Shown here piece by piece: positions 23,096-35,000 of a DNA stretch of 64,000 nucleotides; positions within the stretch are counted from its first letter, which is position 1, and each line of letters begins with the position of its first letter. A program made the position numbers and the translations under genes. A model generated the notes under the pieces. That model was not told where the DNA came from. It saw only the letters and a program-made list of their open reading frames with translations, and did not search any database. Where the stretch lies: NCBI GenBank assembly GCA_023014335.1, contig JAECYW010000026.1, forward strand, positions 310,001 through 374,000, given 5' to 3'. This DNA comes from Galerina marginata (Eukaryota > Basidiomycota > Agaricomycetes > Agaricales > Galerinaceae).

Positions 23096-25100
23096 CGGGT
23101 CATTCGTTCTTTTACCAGGTAGGTTCTTGATGCCATGAAAAAGAATGCAGGAACGACCATACAAATCTATGAGAGCATATATTAGCAGGACGATAAACAT
23201 TCAATAAATGGACATTGGACTAACACCCGAGAAAACCATTGGTCTTATCCATTTAAATTCCGACGTCAGTAAGGCTCCCTGAACAGGAGCAGATCCAAGG
23301 AGTCCAAAGCTTGCAAAAGCGAGGGCTATTCCAGTTCGCGCGCTGTCCAGCCAACCTTAGTTGTAATCAGAATTTTCGTCAAAGCAGGCCACTTACCCTA
23401 CCTCGTTCGGTTGGCGAGCCAATGACGCAAGAAGAGCCACTGCTAATGACAGCCCTGGTTGAGATTAGTTAGTTACCTACGGTGAAGGATAGGACAAGTT
23501 CGGTCCCTTACATGCACCCGAAAACAAGCCATAAAAAATAGTGACAGCCACAAGCGATCCTGGACTCCGACTATTTTGTGCTCAACCAATGCAATTTGGT
23601 TTGCAATCAAAACTAAAGGAGACGTACATTCCAGACACGGCAAATATGCTTGCACCAGTTATGAAAGTGCATGGAATAGCAATGTTGAAGGGGCCATATA
23701 TATCCGCAGCAAAGTTACCAATGATGCGGCCAATCGTGCTCGAGGCATTTAAAATTGCCACCTACAGGTTTCTCGTACAATTAGCGCCAAAGAAAGAGTA
23801 GAACAAAAAACCATACAGAATAAAAAGCCAATGTTGGATTGACGCCATGTTCCACCGCATAGAGTTGTAGATAAAATACTGCAGCAAGAGAATGACCGTG
23901 TACATCGTTTCCAGCATAGAGAAGAAACTTACAAGGGAAGTAGAGGCCGAATAACGAGATCAATCCGCTACGGAACAAAGACTCCAATGAGAGAGAAATC
24001 GAACAAAATGTCGAGACATACCCGATAAGGGCAAGCATGTAAGGCACATCGGTGACAAAACTCTTGATGTCAAGTTGTGGTCTGTCCGCACGCAGTTTGT
24101 AGGCTGTCCGCATGAGGCTGTTCCCTACAACTACAAGTCCAAGAACGATGAAACCGGTTGCCCGAACAGTTTTCGCAAAGCCCGAAGACGGGAGCAGATG
24201 ACTTTTAAAAAGTTATATCTGACTTAAATCACAATGAAAAGCCCACGAACTTTATCACTACCATGCTTGGAATCAGTTATCGAAACTGAGACTGTGTGGA
24301 AACGACGTACTTATGGGAAAAACGACCGCACCCAAAGATATACCTGTCATTGCGACGCCAGTTGCAAATGCCTTTCGACGCAAGAAGTGATGTGTGGTGA
24401 TGCTGAGCGACGGGACAAATACAAAGCCCATCCCCAAGCCCATCCCCAGTCCCTGGCTGAGGAAGATTTGAACATATTCCTGAGGTTTTGCGAGTGAAAG
24501 CGAGAACAATCTATTGAGTTAAACTGTCGGATAGAATTCCTGATAACATGGTGAAGCACGTACGAGATAACGAAGATAATTGCGCCAGCAATCTCCAAAA
24601 TGTGGAAGTATCCTGCGTCGAACAATTTTCCTGACACCATACCGAAGAAAAATGGCATCATGATCTGAAAACTTCCTATCCAGCTGAGGGAAAATACATG
24701 TCATGGATGAACCTCTGAGAAAAATTTCAGCAAAGCCCACCCGATCTTGCTTGGACTGTGGTCTGAAAGGTAGAAACGAGTATAATAATCTGTGAACGCA
24801 TTAGTGACTGTTTACGGACTAAATGTACGTGAGCTGCGACCTTGGTATACTCCAAAGGAGTAGACATAACTAATGTCTGTTGAGCACAGAAGCGTTCAAG
24901 AAGGTTGATTCGTACCCAACAGTGGCGAAAAGGACAAGCCAGCTACGGAGATAAATTGGATAAGCGGCTCTCAAATTTTAGTAGAAGACATACGCTCCAA
25001 AGAGTGTGGACCAAGCCTTTAACCCGCCATCCATAGCAATGGAGTCTTCTGAGGAGTCTTTGACCTCACTGATCTGGGTTAGGCTTTCCTCTTTATCCAT
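23096..25100 (-). CDS. MFS transporter, monocarboxylate-transporter-like (MFS-B), possibly splice-defective
   Basis: Minus-strand gene from the ATG at 25100 (MDKEESLTQISEVKDSSED) to TAA at the complement of 23096-23098. Exons read GGLKAWSTLFGAWLVLFATVG, YVYSFGVYQDYYTRFYLS, WIGSFQIMMPFFFGMVSGKL, SQGLGMGLGMGFVFVPS and HHFLRRKAFATGVAMTG. Later exons include FAKTVRATGFIVLGLVVVG, LFGLYFP, FYLQLYAVEHGVNPTLAFYS, VAILNASSTIGRIIGNFAAD, VAVTIFYGLFSG, LSLAVALLASLARQPNEVG and ICMVVPAFFF. About 12 transmembrane segments are expected. One defect is visible: at the FPI / FAKTV junction the acceptor used by MFS-A and MFS-C (gatag) is replaced by cttcg, and no nearby AG keeps the phase. It may therefore be a young pseudogene or may use a cryptic site. 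Substrate unknown. Confidence 0.78.
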
Positions 25101-26325
25101 CCTTGGGTGTTATCCCTTCTAGGTTTCGAGTTATCGGTTGTGTTGGTAAGATTATAGACTTCCAGTTGAAAGATCAGTGCAGGTTTTATATCAGTAAAAA
25201 TAGCAGCAAGACTCACCTCACACAAGATTCAACGATCCCGCGAGCAAGGTATTTCTGGAACTACACATGTGCCAAGGTTACAATAAGGTGTGGTTGAATG
25301 CTGCTCGCCTTGCAGAAATAGAGCTACAATGATGTCTGTTCTGGCTTTGCAAGGGACGATATCGGTCACGGTGCATTAATTGTGGCATCGGTAACGGATT
25401 CTTTACGAACTATTCCTGGCTGTTCTCTTGCAGGTTGTGTTCTTCCGTTTCCGCCGGGCGGATTGTTCCCTGCGTCATGTTTCGATGAGGGACTTGCAGT
25501 AGAAGCATTGGTCAGTTGACGAAACAATGACAAAGAGCACTCAGCGAGCACTCAATATTTGGCGCTAGAAACGCCAATGGCAAAAAGGATGATCTTGGTC
25601 CATACTTGGAAGAAAAACATCTTCAAATTCTGCGCTCAGGCGATTACACTGACCTATTCCTCATGATCCTCGGACCAGGGATCATCTCCATTCAATTGAA
25701 ACCCATCCGTCCAATCCTTGCATGTGTGATATCCTGTGCCTTCCATCTTTCGAGGAGATTGAACACTTTTAGGCACTGCACCTAAACTCTGCCACTCACT
25801 TGCGATCTGCCCCAACATATTATTAAGTGATATGAAGGGAAGGTGTTGTGACCGGTCCGAGCCTCGTAGTTGCCAGCCTTTTTGTGTCGAGCCGGTGATC
25901 GCATTCCGAGTTAATAATGACGCTAACATATTGACTCGCCCAGGATGCCCGACGACGTTCTCATGGGCTAAATCGATCTGAAATCTGTGAGAAAGTTGCT
26001 TCTCGGATCAAATCATGCGCCAGCAAAACAGGGGTTCAGGTGGACTTCCGGTTCTATTTGCAGTTCCTATGTCTTCATTCACCTGGTCTTCGATAGTTAT
26101 GCTGTCCGGTATGTCCATCGTGTCAACAGAAAGGCAGCGCGAGCGTTGAGTTGGCTACATACGGACAACGGCAAAACGCGGGCACGGCCCATGATTTTAA
26201 CAGTTGGGCTACCAACATCATGGCGATTTGTTGGATGATTTTGATGACACAAGCCCTGGTTGTTTTCACAGACTTCAATACAGACCCAGACACAGACCTC
26301 GAAGAAATTAACGACGAGGTATCTG
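25101..26325. other. Region between MFS-B and copy 6 with an unassigned minus-strand ORF
   Basis: Positions 25345-26240 align in part with 32740-33480. On the minus strand 25929-25654 holds a 91-codon frame (MLASLLTRNAITGSTQKGW... ending WSEDHEE). It stays open upstream through FQIDLAHENVVGHPGRVN and could be the last exon of an old gene. Its counterpart near 33060-33240 is broken. I do not recognise the family, and no complete gene can be built. Confidence 0.4.
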
Positions 26326-26334
26326 CTTAAATAC
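26326..26334 (+). promoter_or_regulatory. TTAAATA core element of DUF6534 copy 6
   Basis: CTTAAATAC 37 bp before the ATG at 26371; identical to the nonamer before copies 5 and 7. Confidence 0.5.
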
Positions 26335-26370
26335 CAGGAGCGATTGATATCATTCATCAACGTCCCGATA

Positions 26371-27828
26371 ATGTTCAGTCCTCACAGTACCCTCGGGGCT
26401 CTTTTAATTGGCCTCTTTATTTCGTGTTGCATGTTTGGAATCGGCGGCGTCCAGGCATATATCTATTTCACTCACTTCCCCAAAGATAAACTGTATCTTA
26501 AGGTCATGGTGCGTCAATCCACATCTCTTCCTGGTTACACAACCCTTATTCTGCTTAGGTTATGATTGTTTGGTGAGGGTGTCTCGAAGGGAATCATACG
26601 ACGAATAGTTATTTATTTATTTGGAAAACAGCGTTTTTGAGATTGCCCACTACCTTTGCATTTGCGATGGATTTTACTTCATCGCGGTAACACATTTTGG
26701 CGACCCAACAGCCCTCTCATATCTTCCGAAATCGGTCGATATATCGATTGGGTTAAGCGGAATAATCGGTACAATTGTCCAGGTGGGATCTGGTTTTCCA
26801 TTTCGTGGTATACCATTCACATCGCCGGCTTGTAGGTTTTCTTTATTGAACGCATGCGCGTCGTCAGCGGAAAGCGTTTTGTCCCCGTTATACTTTTGAT
26901 ATTATCTTTTATTAGATGCATCCTGACCTTCATGACCATGACCGAAGCCTTGAAGTCGTCGCTTTCAGAATTTGACACGAAATGGAAATGGCTCTGTGCC
27001 ACTATTTTGGCTATCGGCGCTGCTGTGGACTTTGTTGTCGCCGGATCACTTTCATTCTACCTGAAGGCCCAAAGGCTACACGGCTTTGAAATGTAAGGCC
27101 TTTACCTATATTACTCAAGAGGGAATTAATACAAGGAATTAGGACTTCGATGATGATTGACAAAGTTGCTATTTGGACCATCCGTGAGTGGTACAATAAA
27201 TCATTGGGAAATAGCGCTTCTGACATTGGCACAGAAACCGGATTGCTGACTGGAATGACTCATCTCTTCATGCTAATATGCGTCAGTATTTCCTATATGA
27301 CCTTTAGATCATTTTTACTCAAAGCAATTAGTTCTTGGTCATGCCCAAAAATCGTGAGTCTCAGCATAATTTTTATAGATGGTCATCTGAATTTCACCTC
27401 TCAGTTACCTGGCTGGCGATTTTCATGTTTCTCGCCCGAAGTAAGTCTAGGAGTTAACATTATACTGAAGAATTACACTTATACCTACCTCAGTTTTCTC
27501 AAACTCTTTACTCGCTTCGTAAGTTAATAGCGAGGACGCCCTAAATATTGAATTTCAATCCGCACAATAATAGGCTTAATGGTCGAAGGGCCTTTCGCGA
27601 ACCCAAATTCATCAGCATGCAGCATAGAAGTCAAGGATCGGCATTTATTTCTAGTAGTCTGCAGGTCTGTGGGAGTCCTTTATCCCTAATCTCGCTGACA
27701 TATATCACCTTCAGCCACGAGCTCGACTTGCGGTACAAATTACTACTGTGACTGAAGTAAAGCTTGATCCGGATTTTGAACATGGTATTTTTGAATCTGC
27801 ACAAATTACCGAGCAACTAAGCTCGTAA
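26371..27828 (+). CDS. DUF6534-domain multi-spanning membrane protein, copy 6
   Basis: It starts MFSPHSTLGALLIGLFISCC. Exons read VMIV, VFEIAHYLCICDGFYFIAV, VFFIERMRVVSGKRFVP, WKWLCATILAIGAAVDFVVA, MMIDKVAIWTI, QTGLLTGMTHLFMLIC, FLVMPKN, TWLAIFMFLAR, FSNSLLAS and LNGRRAFREPK. The last exon, PRARLAVQITTVTEV..., has DPDFEHGIF and a short extension ending EQLSS, TAA at 27826-27828. The CELGH motif of the second hydrophobic segment is FEIAH here. Introns are GT-AG and 45-60 bp. The joined frame is intact. Function unknown. Confidence 0.86.
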
Positions 27829-28368
27829 ACAAAATATTATTATGTGAACCGGAGAGAACTCTCTTTAAACTGAATGGTGTTCAATAAAGTAGGCCACAGT
27901 GTTTAGTAGCACTGGAGGGTAGCGACTTGTTGGTAATACTGAAGCTCAGGGATTCTATTACTTTACGACAATGTACTCTGAAAGTTAAATCACGATAGTC
28001 GGTTCCTGAAAGGGAAATGAAACAATGTTCGTATAGTAGTACAGACTCAGGAGCAGGACCTGACAGTATAGATTCTATAGTCTGTTGCGGTGAGATGTAC
28101 TATTATAAAAGTGGATCTCGTTTACATCTGCGCAGTCTGTGTCCAAGATACGAAACAGTGCTACAGCTTCCAGGGCATTCAAAGTAAATTGCAATATTCT
28201 TTCAAGCGCCAGTCGGAAAATAATCAATCGCAGGCCGAGATACAGTCCAAAAGTTCTCAGATCACAATACTAATTAGGGAATCCTCACGCGACGCGTCTT
28301 GTATCATTTCAAGCACGTGATTTACTCCAACAACTGTGCCACGATACGACGACAAACGACCCACAAAC
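27829..28368. other. Intergenic region after copy 6
   Basis: No gene supported. The right end, from about 28286, resembles 7245-7315 before transporter relic 1. Confidence 0.4.
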
Positions 28369-29222
28369 CTCCCGACCACTATCAAAAAGTCCTCCAGAAC
28401 ACAAGCTGGCTCAATGACAGGCTACTCTTCGCTGCTTCCGGCACCAGAAGAGCGCTACAACGACCAGCAACAGACGTTCAAAGGCGTCTCGAAGATCCTT
28501 TGACCGCGATGGGCCCACCTTCCAACAATAACGGTGGGGTTGCCGGGAGTGCAGATATTCTGGAGCGTTGAGATGCCGTATGGTGCGTTATGGTACCGTG
28601 TCGTGTTTTCTGAACGCTTACCGCCCAGAACTCTAGCGTCGCCGTACCTGCTTTCTCTTGGTTTATCAAAATCGAACATGGCTGTCGTGTTCATCGCTGG
28701 CCCGCTTTCTGGTCTCATTATGTATCCTCCTATTGGTGAGCTGCTAAATCAAGTGTGTTTTTGACTATTTTGACTTACTAGAGCTCAGGGTGTTCTTGCT
28801 GACAATAGAACTTCACAATTTGGACGGCGGCGACCATACATGTCGCCTTGCTATTTACAGGATGGAATAACGACTGTGTACGTTTCATTTCCATTTCGTT
28901 GCGCCCCACTGATACAAAATCCATGTAGAATGACAGACTCGCAATCGTTCTCGATGTCCTATCCGCATTCCTGATAGATCCTTCTATCAATGCTGGCGAG
29001 GCTCATACTTTCCGAATTTCTATATGTTGACCGTCCGCTCAGTATCGACCGTTGACTGTGCCCTTGTTGGTATGTCCCTTCATTGGAACGGGCTGCAGGG
29101 AATGCACATGTTGCTCGGATGCTTGGTGTAGGAGCCGTTGCCGGTTCTTTGTGTCAGTCGGACAAGCGGCGGCGGCAACAAGCGCGAGGTGTTCCTTTCT
29201 GGCGACGACTCCCATCCTGAGG
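28369..29222 (+). pseudogene. Decayed sucrose/alpha-glucoside-type MFS transporter, relic 2
   Basis: This is the best preserved of the three relics. The frame SSRTQAGSMTGYSSLLPAPE continues to DQQQTFKGVSKIL, followed by an in-frame TGA, then TVGLPGVQIFWSVEMPYG. A spliced exon reads SPYLLSLGLSKSNMAVVFIA and continues GPLSGLIMYPPIG. The next has the MFS loop signature GVLADNRTSQFGRRRPYM, and then FTGWNND, LIDPSINAG, VDR and GNAHVARMLGVGAVAG, with an acidic GGNKREVFLSGDDSHPE stretch. This order is that of SUT-type sucrose transporters. A stop, an acceptor one base out of phase and a deletion after RRRPYM show it is dead. No C-terminal half is recognisable after about 29222. Confidence 0.68.
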
Positions 29223-30600
29223 TCAGTGTCTCGCATCGTTTTCCTTCAGCTTGCCGCCGTTTCTTCCTCCATCTTTCAAAGTTCATCGAACTCGATCATC
29301 ACCTGTCCTTTGCCCTACATCTTACATACGCTTGCTCGCAGCTTCGTCCTTCCTTCCATGATTTTACCCCTCCCTCTCTGTCTTTACTCTCCCACAATCT
29401 TTGTTCTCAGTGTCTTAGACTTATATTCTTCCCATCGCGATGACATCCTTTGCACGAGGGTCCTGTATAGAGTCTTTGGGGTTCGCTACTCTAGGTGTGA
29501 AGTCCAATCTCCGATTTATTGCCTCGGAAAAATCTTGACGATGCTGTTCTAACGCTGGCCGCACTTCGCGTAATGACTATTCTAGGTTACAATGCTGGTG
29601 GGCCCAAGCAATAATGCCTGGCGTAAGCATGCCCTTTGTCTGCCCTGGTGCGCGGCCCAATTGACTTGACGACAATTCCGCGAGTATTACCACCAATGCC
29701 ACCTGGCGTTTGGCGTTTGGCACTGACAGCAGGTCAACTGGTCATACCACTTAATCAACTGTCTACTTCGATATTACTGATGCATTCCACCTGATGCCGG
29801 TTTTTACGGATGTCTACAACGCATTTTCCCTTCGCCGGTCCGTTGTCGATGGTCCGTTTTCCTGAGCTCCTGTATCCACCCTCTGTCTCTGAGCCGATAA
29901 GGGTCTGAAGATCAAGCAGAAGAACAACCCCAGCTGTATCCTTGGTAAGCCTACTATCGGTGAGCTCAAGAATCCTTTCGTGGTGTTTGGTTGTAATTTT
30001 CTTAACCTCGGCTTTTCTGGTTCGTCGTTAATGACATGTCTTTGCATTTCCGTGTCCGTTTTTCTTGAGTACCCCGCCTGCGATCTTCGAGTACATTCTT
30101 AAACAGCGCCGCTTCCACCCGCACCATCTGTTGCTTCCGCAGTTGCACAAGAGAAAGTCCTCGGGACGGCGTCGTTTGAAATCCCAAAGGGCTTATGCTT
30201 AGCCCCGCTCTGTCTCTTCTTTCTTCGCGTGTGCAGGCAGCAGATGCCTAAAGAGCCAGTAGAACCAGGCTACTATTGTCTGGTACGGGTTTGAACACAT
30301 GGGTTTAAGTACAGTGAAGCTACTGCTTACTGCAACCCGAAGTATCGCCATTCGTTACCAGCTCTTGTCCGAAAGCGGTAGCGTTTTTGGGAGTCTGAGT
30401 TTGAGTCTGCGCTAACCAGCGACACGACATGTGCATTCTTTTGGAAACTAGTTACTTTTTAGCTAAGTACGGAACCAGTCGTAATAACTTGATTCAATGG
30501 CTGAGCACCGGGTTCCCGAGGCTATTAAATACATGGCGCTTTTTGGTTACAGGGCCACAGGCACCAGTTGTTTTTGACCTTTGAGGTTTTACCCGACGTG
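29223..30600. other. Region between transporter relic 2 and copy 7
   Basis: A pyrimidine-rich stretch at 29240-29450 creates long accidental frames (for example 29052-29552) with no family signal. From about 30385 the sequence aligns with 19885-20115 downstream of copy 5. No gene supported. Confidence 0.4.
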
Positions 30601-32028
30601 TTAAATTACTGCGGGCTTGAACTCTTGCTCGATTACACCCTGGTTTAAGTGTAGCGAGAAATCGGAAGGAGAGTGCTATGTGGCATTTAATGAAGTGACA
30701 TGTTACTGAGGTATTAGTTCAGCTCACCTTAACACTAGCGAGATATTGTGGATCCGGGGCAAGCTCTTGCAACCCGAAGGTACTCGTTTCATTTGGAAAT
30801 GTGCGTCCATTGAGCCTAAAAATGGGGAAATTATAGACAGAATGGGAATGCCTTGGTCCTTTTGACTTACGAAGCAAGCATCGAGGTCGAAAAAACTGCA
30901 AGTGACTTTAGTTCTTCCTCAGTGAAGTAAAAGAAAAACTTACTCCTGGAGAGGAATACAAAAATTCCCAACCAAATATCTGAGAAACGAGAGAAAAATT
31001 GAAAATGGAAAAATTAGGTCTCAATCTCAAGACTCACATGTGTCTGGCGCTACCAAGAACTATTTTCGTCGAGATTAAGTATGAAATAGTCGTCGGAAAT
31101 GACTGCAGGACACATTTACACTTAAGAGCATAGCAAGGCCAGTGCAAGTGGTCATGAACCCGCTTTCTATGGTATGGTCAACCTAACCAGGCCCTTTTCA
31201 TTGCTTGAACAAACCCACGGATGGTCCAGGCAATGATTTTATCAATCATCAATGTACTAATACGCACTATTAGCCAAGAGTGTCGTAAAAACGTGATTTG
31301 GCTCGCCTTCTCTGAGTATTTGGTGTTCGCTTTTTGAGATGATAAAATAGAGTAATAGTCACAATAAAATCCACGGCGGTGCCGACCGACAAAAGACTGG
31401 TGATGAGCCACTTCCAGTGATTCAGAAACTGGATGAGTGTGGGGGATATTAAGTTTCCGACCATCACCACAAATGTCATTATACAGCGCACTGCAGAGAG
31501 CGTCCAGCATAAGATGGGAATAAAAATATCCCCGCTGACAATGCGAACGCGGTCTGCAAAGAAAGCCTGCGCAAAAAATGAGAATTTATCTCGACCGTTC
31601 ATAACCAGTATGCACCTGTACAACGGGTTCAATAATGCCACTGAAAGCAACGGCTACGCTCAAGGGTTTCGGCGTGTCTATAAGGGCCATTGGATTACCG
31701 TACCCATTGATGGTAACGATATATAGGCTATAGCAAATGCAAATGCAATGCCCAAGTTCGCAAAACCTGGCTTCAATTGTCTGGAGACTGCAACTTCAGA
31801 ATCAAAGATTACTTGCCCTATAGTCGCGACCTATGGAAGTTAGGTCTAAAAGTATGATGTGTGACGAGTACTACGCACCAAAAATCTGAATAGCGGCTTG
31901 TCATTTGGAAAGCGAGTATAGTAAATATAAGTTTGAACAATTACTACCCCAAAGAGAGAACAAGATATGAGGACTCCGATTAAGACAGGACCAAGAGTGG
32001 TATTCGGGTTGAATGTAAGCGACTCCAT
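30601..32028 (-). CDS. DUF6534-domain multi-spanning membrane protein, copy 7
   Basis: Minus-strand gene, the closest relative of copy 5. It starts MESLTFNPNTTLGPVLIGVL at 32028. Exons read VATI, FCELGHCICICYSLYIVTI, AFFADRVRIVSGDIFIP, WKWLITSLLSVGTAVDFIVT, TLMIDKIIAWTI, QSGFMTTCTGLAMLLS, FLVAPDT, IWLGIFVFLSR, FSTSMLAS and LNGRTFPNETSTFG. The short last exon ends EQEFKPAVI with TAA at the complement of 30601-30603. Two donors are GC instead of GT: gcaagt (complement of 31811-31816) and gcgagc (complement of 31301-31306). In copy 5 both positions have GT. The W that ends VATIW in copy 5 becomes G here. No stop in the joined frame. Function unknown. Confidence 0.82.
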
Positions 32029-32055
32029 GGGAAAGCCAGTATCCCTACACCGTAG

Positions 32056-32064
32056 GTATTTAAG
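32056..32064 (-). promoter_or_regulatory. TTAAATA core element of DUF6534 copy 7
   Basis: CTTAAATAC on the gene strand, 27 bp before the ATG, the same position as in copy 5. Confidence 0.5.
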
Positions 32065-35000
32065 TCACAGAGCAGTGAAGTATTGAACGACCAGACTCTG
32101 TTCGAGGTGATGTAATCACTTGACGGTCCATGCACAGCTGTGTAGGAATCAATAATCTCGCGCCCAGGGGACGTGATCAACTAAGCATCGAAATTAAGAG
32201 TACCAAGGATCTCGTTCAGTGTTCCGTCAGGATGAATCAATCTCCATGCCTTCTGTGATGTGCGAAAGTGGACGACATCTGAATTTTTTTGGCCATGGGT
32301 TATTGGCGCCCCGGTCCGATTGCGTGGGGGCATGAAACCTTTCCTTTCGCTGGTGTGAGGTCGTTCAAGAAGGCAGGGTTGAAGAGTCGTACAGCCCGGA
32401 TAGCATACTGTTTCATCTTCTAGAGATGTTCCACCCCGGTCGGTGCTCGTGTAAGCTAAGATATTGCTTTGTCTCTTTTCATCATGTGCTAATTTCATAG
32501 TGATCGGAGATACTCCATGCACTGGAATTGAACTACGGGACGTTAATACTTGCACATCCATTGCGCGGGAGTTTTGGCTTATGATTATGTTGTGTGAACT
32601 GAATTGGGCTTCTTTCTTCAAGGAAGACTCCACGGCCACACAGGAAATACCCCAGTACTATATTTATGTGTGAGGCAAGTTGTTGATATGACCTGTTCTT
32701 TGGTCAAACGACGTTATCGCCGACCAATTCAAATCGCTGGTCGCACAGCTTCAACGTATGTTCACTGCCACATCGATAATGGATTCCTCACGAACTATTC
32801 CTGCCTGCTTTGTTCACATGTTTCTTCCGTTTGCTGTGGGCGGATCGTTCCCTGCGTCATGTTTCGATGAAGAGCTTTCAGCAGATGTGAGTCGCGCTTC
32901 ACCTTCCCCATTCGGGTATTTATTTACCCTTATCAGAGCCTGTATGCCCTCAGGCCAACCTCAGGCCCATTACTACGACATAGCTTCTCAGGCGATACTT
33001 TGCCCTTTCATACTCCGGCAGTGAGTACTCGTCACCCGGAATTCAATACAAAGAAGACGAACTAGGTACTAGGACAATATCTTCGAATTCAACACGCTCA
33101 GGCAATTTTCGAATTCCTCGGACCGGGTATTGTCTCCTGCACCATGATGACCGACTCCTCCTGGGGGTTGCAGCTAAATTTTGCTGATCAAATTGAAGGC
33201 TGTGGAAAAGTTCAAGTTGCTTCTCAGATCAAAATTCATCAAATAATGTGATGCCCAAAAGATGAGTTCATGTGGACGTCCTTTTTGCGATATGCTCTTC
33301 AGTTTTGAGACAGTTCAAGTTGCTGTTGAGTTGCTGTGCAGAAGATTTTACCGTCGACCGTGTTGATAGAAAGGCAGCACGAGCGCTGAGTCGGCTACAT
33401 GTGGGAATAACGCATACAAGGCTCATAAATATAATCAGACCAGCAACGCCAAGACGTCTTGCAAACCCCACTGATATGGGTACCAGGAGTCACTTGAAGT
33501 TCCCGAGACGCGACGCGCGAGAAATTGATCTGAGATCACATGACAGGCTTGTCTATCAGTCAACGCGATTCCCTTTTCGCTCTTTCAACACAACTTCGTA
33601 TACGGCAGCCTCTGGGGTGTTGCAGCACTGGTCGCCACAGCAGCGACCATTGCGGAGCAGCCGGTGCTGCACCCCCTTCAACACAGGCATCAGAGGCAGC
33701 AATTGGACCGGGGTCTGCACCAGCCCAGTTGCCTCCCCACCAGTCAAGCCCTGGGCAGTCCGACGTTCATGAAGCCCCGCTCGTATAGATGGCGTTGTAC
33801 AGATCACTTTTCCTTTGTTTGAAGCATGCCAGTAAGCACCTCCTCGCCATCATTGCCAATGCACTCACACAGCCCTGCCTTTAAGAGCTTAAGCACTGAG
33901 GGAATGCCCTTAGGCCTTGACCCACTCTGTGCCTTTTGTACTCGCCGTCTCACAACGACCGCTCGCTCTTCTTCTAACATCGTGCTCGCGCAGCTGATTA
34001 CGGCTTTGCGCCTACGACTAACCCCCTAGCTGCGTAGCTCATCAGCGGTCGCATGTGCGTTCAGAGCAGGCGAGAGGCCTTTCGATCGGACTCCTCAACG
34101 CACCCGACTGGTACTTACGCGTGTCATTCTGGCCAGGCAGACTATGAGGTCTTCGTTGGGTTGCTGAAGCAGGTGAGCAGGGCTTCACTAGGTGTGTTCT
34201 AAAGCCCAGCTCTTCGGCATGGTCTGACCGCCCTTTTCAGGAGGAAGGATTCTTTTTGCACTTACAAAATTCTCCTCCTCCCTCCCTTCCTCTGAATTAT
34301 GGCGGCCTGTAAATTGGCTCCATCACCTAACGCCGTTTTCTCATCGTGAAGCAAAGGAAGCTCATCCGCCACGATGCCTGCGATGGCTTGGAACGAGATT
34401 CATGAGGAGATCATTTTCTTGAAAACAAACCAGTCACTGCAGTACGTTTTTTCTCCGTCCTTTCTTTACTCGTATGCTGACGCATTCCTCAGAGCCGTCC
34501 TAGAGGCCATGCCCCGGTTAGGGCTCGCTCATGCACCTCAAAACGACGCACGCTGCGCCGTCATCCTCCTCCTCTGCGCCCAAATTGTAGCCGAAGCTCT
34601 TCCAACGCCGTTCGTCATCTGTGCGGGTTCCACCTATTTACTCGGTCATGTATTACCTCACGCTATCAACCGGACGGCTTACCTCCTTACCTCACCACGT
34701 TTTGAGCCTACCAAGACGAATCCTTGGGTCTCATAAGCTCTGAGAATTGGCCTTCCCTAACCGTAGCCCATACTAGGTTGCCTGCCTTACCTTCTGATCA
34801 TCAGAATAACCACGGCGAGGACGGACTTTGCCGTTCCCTCTTACACCGCCCCATCTCTCTCGCTCTCTGCCTGCTAGGGCTTTCTTTTATCTACGTCTGA
34901 CTAACTTCAACTTCCTCTCCTTCAAACATTGACAACGCTAACCCACGCCCACGTCGTTGATCATACTGATGCCCTCTCAGCAACACCCGTCCAGTCACCT

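Noticed and set aside
29052..29552. 166-codon plus-strand frame
   Set aside because: Pyrimidine-rich sequence keeps frames open; its first part is out of frame with the transporter relic it overlaps.
34374..34736. 120-codon frame with hydrophobic stretches
   Set aside because: No family recognised and no splice partners; kept only as a remark in the region description.
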